Positions 1 through 7,390 of a stretch of 64,000 nucleotides of DNA are shown here, one piece after another. Origin of the DNA: UBA5239 sp040394635 (GTDB taxonomy: Bacteria; Verrucomicrobiota; Lentisphaeria; Victivallales; Victivallaceae). Under the pieces are notes generated by a model that saw only the letters and a list, made by a program, of their open reading frames with translations, made no database searches and was not told the DNA's origin. The translations under genes were made by a program, and so were the position numbers. Each line of letters starts with the position of its first letter. Position 1 is the stretch's first letter. The DNA lies in contig JBEBRW010000024.1 in assembly GCA_040394635.1 (NCBI GenBank), positions 7,855 to 71,854 on the forward strand, written 5' to 3'.

Positions 1-1
1 C

Positions 2-610
2 GCCATCATCGGCGGCGCCAAAGTTTCCGGCAAGCTTGAAGTTTTGATTTCGCTGATGGAAAAGGTCGATACCATCCTGATCGGCGGCGGCATGGCCTAT
101 ACGTTCCTGAAGGCCCAGGGCCATAACATCGGCAAGTCGCTCTGCGAAGATGAACTGATCGACACTGCCAAAGAAACGCTGAAGAAAGCCGCTGAAAAAG
201 GCGTGAAATTCATGCTTCCGGTCGACAATATGATCGCCGACGCTTTCTCCAACGACGCCAACACCGAAGTTTGCGGCAATGATATCAAGGACGGCTGGAT
301 GGCGCTCGACATCGGTCCGAAGACCATCGAAGCCTATGCAGCGGAAATCGCCAAGGCCAAGACGGTGGTCTGGAACGGCCCGATGGGTTGTTTTGAAATG
401 CCGAAGTTCGCGGCCGGCACCATGGGTGTCTGCAAGGCCGTGGCCGACAGCGACTCGGTGAGCATCATCGGCGGCGGCGACTCCGTGGCGGCCGTGAACC
501 AGAGCGGTCTGGCCGACAAGATGAGCCACATTTCCACCGGCGGCGGCGCCTCCCTCGAATTCCTCGAAGGCAAGGAACTCCCCGGCGTGGCCTGTCTGGC
601 GGACGCGTAA
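2..610 (+). CDS. pgk: Phosphoglycerate kinase, C-terminal half (cut by window start)
   Basis: This is the last 202 codons of phosphoglycerate kinase, which transfers phosphate from 1,3-bisphosphoglycerate to ADP in glycolysis. The reading frame is open from base 2, so the N-terminal domain (about half of the usual 400 residues) lies outside the window. Visible family motifs are the IIGGAKVSGK start of the nucleotide-binding domain, VVWNGPMGCFE, GGGDSVAAV and the C-terminal STGGGASLEFLEGKELPGV. An internal TTG or ATG near 44-56 is not the true start. It precedes tpiA on the same strand by 86 bp, a common glycolytic pairing. Confidence 0.97.
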   Translation, partial: AIIGGAKVSGKLEVLISLMEKVDTILIGGGMAYTFLKAQGHNIGKSLCEDELIDTAKETLKKAAEKGVKFMLPVDNMIADAFSNDANTEVCGNDIKDGWMALDIGPKTIEAYAAEIAKAKTVVWNGPMGCFEMPKFAAGTMGVCKAVADSDSVSIIGGGDSVAAVNQSGLADKMSHISTGGGASLEFLEGKELPGVACLADA

Positions 611-612
611 TC

Positions 613-649
613 AATTAAGAATTAAGAATTAAGAATTAAGAATTAAATT
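613..649. repeat. AATTAAG x4 tandem array
   Basis: Four exact copies of the 7-mer AATTAAG (613-640) are followed by a decayed fifth unit, AATTAAA, plus TT. Directly after it are two copies of the 9-mer GACTTGTCC (654-671). The array fills the pgk-tpiA gap. Arrays with the same design occur at 21065 and 38655. Confidence 0.9.
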
Positions 650-696
650 GTCTGACTTGTCCGACTTGTCCGATATCTGAGAATCAAGGAAATACT

Positions 697-1458
697 ATGT
701 CAAGAAAAGTAATTATTGCGGGTAACTGGAAGATGAACCAGACCGCCAAGGAAGCCAAGACCCTGGTCAATGAACTGAAACCGTTGGTTGCCGGTATCGA
801 TAAATGCGATATCGTGGTCTGCCCTCCGTTTACCTCGATCGCCGCCGCGGTGGAAGCCGCCGCCGGTTCGAATGTCAAAGTCGGTGCGCAGAATGTGCAT
901 TGGGCCGAATCCGGAGCCTTCACCGGCGAAATTTCCGCTGCCATGCTCAAGGAACTCGGCGTTGAGTACGTGATCCTCGGTCACAGCGAGCGCCGTCAGT
1001 ATTTCGGCGAAACCGATGCTACCGTGAATCAGCGCCTGAAAGCCGCTCTGGCCGCCGGCCTGAAACCGATCGTCTGTGTCGGCGAACTGCTCGAAGAACG
1101 CGAAAGCGGCAAGACCGAAAAGGTCCTCGATACCCAGCTTAACGGCGGTCTCGAAGGCATTCCGGCCGCCGCCATGCCCGGTATCGTGATCGCTTATGAG
1201 CCGGTCTGGGCCATCGGCACCGGCAAGACCGCGACCCCGGAACTGGCCGAAGAAACCCATGCCTTCATCCGCGTCCGCCTGAACGATATGTTCGGCAAGG
1301 AAATCGGTGAACAGGTCCGGATTCAGTACGGCGGCAGCATGAAAGCCGACAACGCCACCGCCCTGGTTGCCCAGCGCAACATCGATGGCGGGCTGATCGG
1401 CGGCGCCAGCCTGAAAGCCGGCAGTTTCGCCGATCTGATCAAAAATGCGATTGCCTGA
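697..1458 (+). CDS. tpiA: Triosephosphate isomerase
   Basis: Interconverts dihydroxyacetone phosphate and glyceraldehyde 3-phosphate. The 253-residue length is normal for the family. All catalytic motifs are visible: the N-terminal GNWKMN lysine, ILGHSERR with the electrophilic histidine, and IAYEPVWAIGTG with the catalytic glutamate and flexible loop; the phosphate-binding QYGGSMK and GGLIGGASL segments are near the C-terminus. The start is ATG 697, preceded by AAGGA. It follows pgk on the same strand and precedes secG, a common bacterial order. Confidence 0.98.
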   Translation: MSRKVIIAGNWKMNQTAKEAKTLVNELKPLVAGIDKCDIVVCPPFTSIAAAVEAAAGSNVKVGAQNVHWAESGAFTGEISAAMLKELGVEYVILGHSERRQYFGETDATVNQRLKAALAAGLKPIVCVGELLEERESGKTEKVLDTQLNGGLEGIPAAAMPGIVIAYEPVWAIGTGKTATPELAEETHAFIRVRLNDMFGKEIGEQVRIQYGGSMKADNATALVAQRNIDGGLIGGASLKAGSFADLIKNAIA

Positions 1459-1471
1459 TCGTTGAATTTAG

Positions 1472-1492
1472 CGGAAAAAGCATAATTTTCCG
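1472..1492 (+). terminator. Possible weak terminator after tpiA
   Basis: CGGAAAA (1472-1478) and TTTTCCG (1486-1492) form a 7-bp stem with a 7-nt loop just after the tpiA stop. It is followed by A-rich sequence rather than a clean T run, so termination is uncertain. Confidence 0.35.
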
Positions 1493-1510
1493 AAAAAATT
1501 CTTGAGTTTG

Positions 1511-1555
1511 CAGCCGTTGTTTGGAAAAATCGTTTGATTTTTTTGACAACGGCTG
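1511..1555. other. Inverted repeat upstream of secG
   Basis: CAGCCGTTGT (1511-1520) and ACAACGGCTG (1546-1555) are perfect 10-bp arms around a 25-nt T-rich loop. It lies about 50 bp before secG and could be a terminator, attenuator or protein-binding site. The sequence alone does not decide. Confidence 0.5.
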
Positions 1556-1607
1556 TATTAGTAACTCACTTTAGGTTTTTAATAAAAAGGAAGACAGGTA
1601 CGTATTT

Positions 1608-1973
1608 ATGAATGCATTTGTGATTGTCTTGTATACTCTGGTGATCGTGGTTTCGTTGCTGTTGATCGCCTTGATTCTGGTACAGCAGCCGAAAAGCGGC
1701 GGCTTCGGCAGCACGTTCGGCGGGCTCGGCGAGTCGGTGTTCGGTGCTCACGCGATCGGACATATGACCAAACTGACGGTTATTTTCACGACGATATTTT
1801 TCGTATTGACTCTGACATTGGCGATTGTGATATCGCATATGCCGACCAAGGCGAGTGTGGTAAGTACGACCAATGTGGTTGTCGACACTCCCGAAGCGGC
1901 GCCGGCTTCCGATGCGGTCAATGAACTGAAACCGTTGGTTGCTCCGGCTACGGAAGCGGCTGAACAAAAGTAA
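1608..1973 (+). CDS. secG: Preprotein translocase subunit SecG
   Basis: Small membrane partner of SecYEG that assists protein export. The 121-residue protein has two predicted membrane segments (about residues 3-24 and 52-75) around the conserved cytoplasmic loop QQPKSGGFGSTFGG, the hallmark of SecG. The C-terminal tail is Ala/Pro-rich and low complexity, as often seen in PVC and other SecG proteins. The best purine-rich sequence (AAAGGAAG near 1587) is about 16 nt from the ATG, unusually far, so the start is chosen on protein content. It follows tpiA and precedes the pilus locus, which has its own promoter. Confidence 0.92.
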   Translation: MNAFVIVLYTLVIVVSLLLIALILVQQPKSGGFGSTFGGLGESVFGAHAIGHMTKLTVIFTTIFFVLTLTLAIVISHMPTKASVVSTTNVVVDTPEAAPASDAVNELKPLVAPATEAAEQK

Positions 1974-1996
1974 AATATCCTTTATTTTTGGATATT
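1974..1996 (+). terminator. Weak stem-loop after secG
   Basis: AATATCC (1974-1980) pairs with GGATATT (1990-1996) across a 9-nt T-rich loop, directly after the secG stop. The stem is AT-rich, so it is at best a weak terminator. Confidence 0.35.
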
Positions 1997-2001
1997 GCAG
2001 T

Positions 2002-2030
2002 TTGCTTTTTGTTTTGACATGAAATATAAT
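2002..2030 (+). promoter_or_regulatory. Sigma-70-like promoter for the pilus locus
   Basis: TTGCTT (2002-2007), a 17-bp spacer and a perfect TATAAT (2025-2030) precede the first pilus gene. A nearby TTGACA at 2014 is only 5 bp from the -10 and cannot be its -35. The leader ends in a strong AGGAGG before ATG 2072. Confidence 0.6.
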
Positions 2031-2071
2031 GTACTGGAAAACAGCCTGGAAAATTAGACAGGAGGACCCTG

Positions 2072-2740
2072 ATGTATAAGACATGTTTAGTGGCAGTTAT
2101 TGCCGGGATGCTGTGTGTCAGCGCCTGGGCTCAGAGATCTGAGTTCAACGTTTCGGTTAAAGTTGAGTTTCTACCGACTCCGGTATATGTGTTGACGAAC
2201 TATGACAATGAAGTTCCCAGTCTCAAAGTGCAATGGTTGGCCATTAAAGTAACTTATACTCCTCCCGGCATTAAAGACGGCAAGGACTATGCCTGGGTCG
2301 ATGATATCCGCATGGAAACGGAACTGATGTTCTCCGCCAAGTACAATAATCAGGAAATCATGGCTTATACCACCGGCAGAGTCGACTTCTGGGCCATCCA
2401 GCTCGATGGTCAAAAACACCAGGCCATGATGCTTCTCCCTCCTCAAGTCCTCCAGCGTTACGGCAATCAGACCGTCAACAATTACAGAAAGCTGAAAATT
2501 TATACCCGCGTCAAATTTATCAATACCAAGAATAACGCTGTCCTCGGTACGGTGATCGCCGGCGGAAGCGGCAGCGACAAAGAGTCGGACATCAATGCCG
2601 CGTTTAACCAGGTGTCAAGCCCCGTGGCCGCGGTTTTGAGGCTGCCGAACCTGGTTTTGCCGGTGGAAAAGACCCCGTGGAGCCTTATTAACCTGGACTC
2701 CTACGATATGATCAAGCCGCGCAATGACGGGAATAATTAA
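2072..2740 (+). CDS. Amuc_1102-like secreted pilus-locus protein
   Basis: A 222-residue exported protein at the head of the pilus locus. Residues 1-20 (ending CVSAWA, then QRSEF) are a signal peptide. The rest is a beta-rich soluble domain with no catalytic motif I recognise. Its length, position before the PilM-like gene, and locus order match Amuc_1102 in the Akkermansia pilus cluster; assignment rests mainly on that synteny. A strong AGGAGG precedes the ATG. The next gene starts 3 bp after its stop, so the two are cotranscribed and probably translationally coupled. A periplasmic or surface role in pilus assembly is inference. Confidence 0.65.
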   Translation: MYKTCLVAVIAGMLCVSAWAQRSEFNVSVKVEFLPTPVYVLTNYDNEVPSLKVQWLAIKVTYTPPGIKDGKDYAWVDDIRMETELMFSAKYNNQEIMAYTTGRVDFWAIQLDGQKHQAMMLLPPQVLQRYGNQTVNNYRKLKIYTRVKFINTKNNAVLGTVIAGGSGSDKESDINAAFNQVSSPVAAVLRLPNLVLPVEKTPWSLINLDSYDMIKPRNDGNN

Positions 2741-2743
2741 GTT

Positions 2744-4609
2744 ATGGCAAAGAAAGAAAATACCATTTTAACGATTGATATTGGCGGCGACAGCCTGAAA
2801 ATGGCGGAATTCATGGTTCAGCCGGATAATTCGGGCATGCGCCTGATGCGTTTTGGCGTCAAGGAATACAGCGATGAGCAGAAGGAGCAGCCGCTGGATA
2901 AAACCTTCAGTGAACTTTTCCCGAATATGCTGGAAGAATACGGTTTCGTATCCAGTTCCGTCATGGTTTCGATTTCGGGACAGGTCGCGTTTGCCCGTTT
3001 GAGCAAACTGCCGCCGCGCAATGACGACAAGAGCAAAATCCGCAATGTGATCGATTTCGAAGCCAAGCAGACCATCCCGTATCCGATGAACGAAGTGATC
3101 TGGGATTCGCAGCTGGTGGTGCGCCACCGCGATTTGGAAGTCAAGCCTGAGGAGCCCAAGGAGCCGGAAGCCGAAAAGGTGGAAGATCCGGAAAATCCGG
3201 CCGTCGAAGAAGCCGCGCAGTCCGGTGAGGAAATGGAAGCCCTGATCGTGGCGGTGAAAAAGGACCTGCTTACCGACATTGCCGAATTGATCGAGGATCA
3301 TGGCAAAACCGTGTCGGCGATTGAAATTGCCGCTACCGCTTCTTATAATGCTGCCCGCGCCATTCAGCTCGGGGAACAGGGTTGCGATATGATTCTGAAT
3401 ATCGGCGGCCGCTGTTCGAGTCTGATTTTTGTGGACCACAGCCGTATTTTCGTCCGTGTGATTCCGATTGCCGGTTTCATGATTACGCAGCAGATTGCCA
3501 AAGAATTCAATATCAGTAATCCGGAAGCGGAAGAACTGAAACGCCGTCACGGGTTTGTGGCCTTGGGCGGTGCCTACGAAGAGCCCGAGTCCGAAGTGGC
3601 GGCCACGATCTCCAAGATCGCCCGTAACGTCATGACCAAGCTTCACGGGGAAATCAACCGTACCATCACCATGTGGCGTTCCCAGAACGGCGGCGAGCGG
3701 CCCCAGCGGGTATTCCTGGCGGGCGGCGGCTCGCTGATGGAATTCACCAACCGCTTCTTCGAGGAGAAACTGAGGATTACCGTCGATTACCTGAATCCCT
3801 TCAACATCATCGACATCGGCCCGGATATCAGCAAGAATAAACTGAATGAAGTGGCTCCGATGTTCTCCGAAATGATCGGATTGGCACTGCGCTGGGTCAT
3901 CAGCTGTCCCGTCGAAATCAACTTATTGCCCGATTCGATTAAATTGCGTCGTGCGTTTCAGAAGAAGAAACCCTATATTTACGCCTCGTGCGTATCGATT
4001 ATTCTCTGTTTGATCGTATTCTACTTCGGGGTCAACCAGCGCTTGCAGATTGACAAGACCAAAGTGGAAAAGGCCGCGTCGGCGGTGAAAAATACCGAGC
4101 GGATGGTTAGCGTGGTGCAGAACCTGCGGCGCGAATTTGACGGGCTGAAAGGGCAGTACGACGAAGCCCTGGGAATCATCCGGAAGCGTACCGTGGTGCC
4201 CAACCGTTTCAATGAACTGCAGAGAGTCATGCCGAACGATCTCTGGATGACCTCGGTCAAGCTTTACAATACCGCATCGGAAAAGAAGGAAGAAGGACAG
4301 AGGGGCGGCGGCATGGGCGGCCCGGATGATCTCTGGGCCGGCATGGGGAACTATGGCGGCGGACACCAGCAGGCGGTCGTGCCCAAGTCGGAATTCGACG
4401 CTCTGGAGCTGGACGGTCACTCGCTGGTCATGCGTGAGGATATCCTCAATGAAAAGACATTTATGGAAAATCTCCTGAAAACTACTGCGTTCCAGAATTC
4501 TGAAGATGCTGTAGGGTATATCAATAATTACTTTATTGGGCCGCGCGGGAAGAATAACGTGACTTCCTTCAAGATCAGGATCAAACTGAAAGAACCCATT
4601 AAATTGTAA
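2744..4609 (+). CDS. PilM-PilN fusion, type IV pilus inner-membrane platform
   Basis: A 621-residue fusion. Residues 1-385 form a PilM-like actin-fold ATPase: LTIDIGGDSLKMAEF at the N-terminus, the second phosphate loop near DMILNIGGRCSSLIF, and RVFLAGGGSLMEF. Residues about 133-165 are an acidic Pro/Glu-rich insertion. At about 388 the sequence switches to EINLLPDSIKLRR, the typical start of PilN, followed by a membrane segment at about 410-430, a coiled coil and a periplasmic domain with a Gly/Met-rich loop. In most bacteria PilM and PilN are separate proteins held together by the PilN cytoplasmic tail; here they are one chain, similar to Amuc_1101-type proteins. Neighbours are the Amuc_1102-like gene (3 bp gap) and an Amuc_1100-like gene (17 bp gap). 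Confidence 0.85.
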   Translation: MAKKENTILTIDIGGDSLKMAEFMVQPDNSGMRLMRFGVKEYSDEQKEQPLDKTFSELFPNMLEEYGFVSSSVMVSISGQVAFARLSKLPPRNDDKSKIRNVIDFEAKQTIPYPMNEVIWDSQLVVRHRDLEVKPEEPKEPEAEKVEDPENPAVEEAAQSGEEMEALIVAVKKDLLTDIAELIEDHGKTVSAIEIAATASYNAARAIQLGEQGCDMILNIGGRCSSLIFVDHSRIFVRVIPIAGFMITQQIAKEFNISNPEAEELKRRHGFVALGGAYEEPESEVAATISKIARNVMTKLHGEINRTITMWRSQNGGERPQRVFLAGGGSLMEFTNRFFEEKLRITVDYLNPFNIIDIGPDISKNKLNEVAPMFSEMIGLALRWVISCPVEINLLPDSIKLRRAFQKKKPYIYASCVSIILCLIVFYFGVNQRLQIDKTKVEKAASAVKNTERMVSVVQNLRREFDGLKGQYDEALGIIRKRTVVPNRFNELQRVMPNDLWMTSVKLYNTASEKKEEGQRGGGMGGPDDLWAGMGNYGGGHQQAVVPKSEFDALELDGHSLVMREDILNEKTFMENLLKTTAFQNSEDAVGYINNYFIGPRGKNNVTSFKIRIKLKEPIKL

Positions 4610-4626
4610 GGGAGAGATATACTTTT

Positions 4627-6081
4627 ATGGATAAAAGATTCATCAAAAAAAATATTGTTCTGTTTATCGTAATCGGTGTCTCTATTCTGGTGGTTATTTT
4701 TCAGGCGGTCATAATCATTATGGAACACGCCGAGATGCAGAAGTACATCAATGAAACCAAGGATATGGTCGCCAAGATTGACAATCTGAACTCGCAGCGC
4801 CCGGCCCCCGTTTCCGGCAACGATACATTGATCAAAGCCGATATCGATGAGTACAAGGTCAAAGTGAAGGATGTCCTCAAGTATTTCGGACAGCCATATT
4901 ACGATGCCAAAATGGCTTTTGTCAAAGAACTTCTGGGTGGCTTGAAAAACGACCAGGGCGAAGAAATCAGCGATGAGGAGAAACTCGAGCGTTTCAAGCA
5001 GGCCATCAATTCTTTCTGGGAAGCGGAGCAGTTGAGAACCGCCCGCGACCAGATTTATATCTCTTTCAAGTTGAAGTCCAAAGCATTGCTGGGCGTGGAT
5101 TTCCGGGATTACGACAAGCGCTGGGATGATGCGCTGAAGAAATTCGAAGAAGAAGTGAAAAAGCATACGCATGAAGGACTGAGCGAAAGTCTTTATGAGG
5201 TATTCCTGAGTGCGTTCGGCTTCAAACGCACGCTGTCGCTGCAGCCGGAAAAGTATGAAAAATTTGCCGACGAAACACGTAAACGTCTGATCGAGTATTG
5301 CATGAAGCAGAAAAAAATGTCGTTTCACAGTGTCAAAGAGCTGGACACAATCGGCAAGGGAAGCAATACTCAGAAAGCATTTTCCGTAGGATCGACTTTC
5401 GGTTTTCCATCCGATGATAAAATCACTCGCGAAATGATCCCGGACTATGTGTTCGTGTGGAGCATTGTCGAGGACCTGGTACACCGTGTGGCGGATTCCG
5501 GAGTCAAGGGGCTGACCGAGTTTCAGAAGAATACTCTGGCTCCGACTGTGGAAGGAAATTACCATTATTACCGCTTCCAGTTTACCGTGGAAGGGAATAT
5601 GGAGTCGTTGCGCCAGCTGACGGCCAATCTGTACAAGGCGTTTGATGACCGCCGCGTCTATATCATTCATGATATTGAACTGGAGCTGAATAAAGATCAG
5701 CTGGAAGAAGCAATGCGCGCCGATGAGCAGCCGCTGGTGACTGGAACCGAGATCGAAGATGTACCGGGAGTGCGGCCGCCTGCCGCCGGAAACAGACAGC
5801 CCGCCGGCAATAGACCTGGCGCCGGGAATAGGCAGCCCGCCGGAAACAGACCGTATATGGGCGGCGACAGAAATCCGAGAGATATGGGGAACCCTACGGC
5901 TGAGTTGAGCAAGGAGGAACAAGAGGCAATTCGTCTGGCGCAGGAAGCGGCCGAAGATGCGAAGAAACCGTTCAACGAAAGAAGAAGTTACGGCAAGGTT
6001 CTTGTTGGCGGCGACAGAGTTTTGGTTTCCGCAAAGTTTACGGTTGATTATGTGATATATACAACTGAAGAGTTGAAATAA
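4627..6081 (+). CDS. Amuc_1100-like membrane protein (PilO-like position)
   Basis: A 484-residue bitopic protein. Residues about 9-31 are a membrane anchor, followed by a helical, coiled-coil-prone periplasmic region and a C-terminal folded segment. A linker at about residues 384-415 is built from repeated GNRQPAGNRP-like units, low complexity and probably flexible. By position after PilM-PilN and by topology it takes the PilO/Amuc_1100 place in the alignment complex. It is longer than Amuc_1100 (about 317 residues), mostly through the central helical region and linker. A GGGAGAG sequence precedes ATG 4627. The next gene starts 14 bp after the stop. Confidence 0.7.
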   Translation: MDKRFIKKNIVLFIVIGVSILVVIFQAVIIIMEHAEMQKYINETKDMVAKIDNLNSQRPAPVSGNDTLIKADIDEYKVKVKDVLKYFGQPYYDAKMAFVKELLGGLKNDQGEEISDEEKLERFKQAINSFWEAEQLRTARDQIYISFKLKSKALLGVDFRDYDKRWDDALKKFEEEVKKHTHEGLSESLYEVFLSAFGFKRTLSLQPEKYEKFADETRKRLIEYCMKQKKMSFHSVKELDTIGKGSNTQKAFSVGSTFGFPSDDKITREMIPDYVFVWSIVEDLVHRVADSGVKGLTEFQKNTLAPTVEGNYHYYRFQFTVEGNMESLRQLTANLYKAFDDRRVYIIHDIELELNKDQLEEAMRADEQPLVTGTEIEDVPGVRPPAAGNRQPAGNRPGAGNRQPAGNRPYMGGDRNPRDMGNPTAELSKEEQEAIRLAQEAAEDAKKPFNERRSYGKVLVGGDRVLVSAKFTVDYVIYTTEELK

Positions 6082-6095
6082 CGGAGGGACGGACT

Positions 6096-7349
6096 TTGCA
6101 ATTCCTGGCTAAACATTACGAGAAAATTATTCTGGCGGTTCTGCTGCTTTTATTTGGTTTTTCAATGATCTATCTGGTGGTTATCATCTCATCCGCCGAT
6201 GAATTGAAAGCGGAACGGCTCCAGATCAAGCCGCGCAAAGCCGACTGGAAGGATATGCATGACGTTGATTTCAAGAATGATGATTTTGTTTTCGATAAAG
6301 TATTTCTGCGGAATTCGGAATGGCTGACTTCGACTATACGTGACAAGGATATGGACAAAGAGATCGACAAGGAGTTGACCAAGAAGCTGGAGAATGCGAC
6401 TCCGGTTTTCAGCGATTTGCTGATTATGGCCGCTACCAGCCGCTGTCCGCATTGTTCCAGATTCGTTCCCCGGCAGCGTTATTTCCGTGAATTCGAACAG
6501 TGTCCTTTCTGTAAGGAAAAATTGCCGGACCCGGGCGAAATTCCACCGGATAACGGTCCTGAAGAGCCTCCGACTCCGGGCGATATGGACAGCGATGGCA
6601 TTCCCGACGTCGATGAAGAAAAATGGGGCCTGAATCCGCGTGATCCCTCCGATGCTGCGGACGATATGGATGATGACGGTTTCAGCAATCTCATTGAATA
6701 TAAGGAAGGAACCGACCTGAAGAATCCGCAGAGCCATCCGGATATGTATAAGCGTCTGTACCTGTCTGCGGTCCGTGAAGTGGAACTTGACCCGGTGCTG
6801 ATGAAAGTCACCGTCAATGGCGAGAAGAAGGAAATGTGGGATATCCAGATCAATACCGATGGCGGAACCAAGACGAAATTCATGGCGCTCGGGGATTCGA
6901 TTAACCTTGAACCGAAACGCCGCTATAAGATCGTCGATGTCGTTTACGACGTCAAGATGATTCAGGATGGTAACGTGGAGGTCCAGCGCGACGAGTCGAA
7001 GATTGTATGCGAGTCGGACGACGAAGCGAAGCTCCGGGTAACCATGCAGGTCGGCAAAGTGGCGTTCTCGCCGTTGAAGAAGGCGTTCCTCAAGGATATT
7101 GGCACTGACCGTGAATTCGGTGTTGACGTGGGCGATAAGTTCCGGGTGGGTAACCGTGCCACCCGCATAACGGAATATACGGTCCGGAAGATCGACATCG
7201 AGGCGAAGAACGTTGAAGTCAGCTTCCGGCGCGACGGCAAAGTCGCAACCGGTATTATCGGCCATGAGCCGCTATTCAAGCTGAACCGGAAAAAAGAACC
7301 GGGCATGGGCATGGGCGAGGACCCGGCACTGCAGGGCATTCCCAGATAA
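6096..7349 (+). CDS. Amuc_1099-like membrane protein with zinc ribbon and calcium-type repeats
   Basis: A 417-residue protein. A membrane segment spans about residues 10-33. Four cysteines, C117/C120 and C136/C139, make a zinc-ribbon knuckle pair. At about 163-210 are two Asp-rich units (DMDSDGIPDVDEEKWGLNP and DDMDDDGFSNLIEYKEGTD) that resemble thrombospondin type 3 calcium-binding repeats. The C-terminal half is beta-rich. The start is TTG 6096: it has GGAGGG about 7 bp upstream, and the first internal ATG would remove most of the membrane segment. The place between Amuc_1100-like and secretin genes matches Amuc_1099. It probably links the inner-membrane platform to the secretin. Confidence 0.7.
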   Translation: MQFLAKHYEKIILAVLLLLFGFSMIYLVVIISSADELKAERLQIKPRKADWKDMHDVDFKNDDFVFDKVFLRNSEWLTSTIRDKDMDKEIDKELTKKLENATPVFSDLLIMAATSRCPHCSRFVPRQRYFREFEQCPFCKEKLPDPGEIPPDNGPEEPPTPGDMDSDGIPDVDEEKWGLNPRDPSDAADDMDDDGFSNLIEYKEGTDLKNPQSHPDMYKRLYLSAVREVELDPVLMKVTVNGEKKEMWDIQINTDGGTKTKFMALGDSINLEPKRRYKIVDVVYDVKMIQDGNVEVQRDESKIVCESDDEAKLRVTMQVGKVAFSPLKKAFLKDIGTDREFGVDVGDKFRVGNRATRITEYTVRKIDIEAKNVEVSFRRDGKVATGIIGHEPLFKLNRKKEPGMGMGEDPALQGIPR

Positions 7350-7390
7350 ATTTAGTAAAAATGAGATAAAGTTATTTAAGGATGGTGACT

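Noticed and set aside
2014..2030. TTGACA at 2014 as the -35 of the pilus promoter
   Set aside because: It is only 5 bp from the -10; TTGCTT at 2002 has the right 17-bp spacing.
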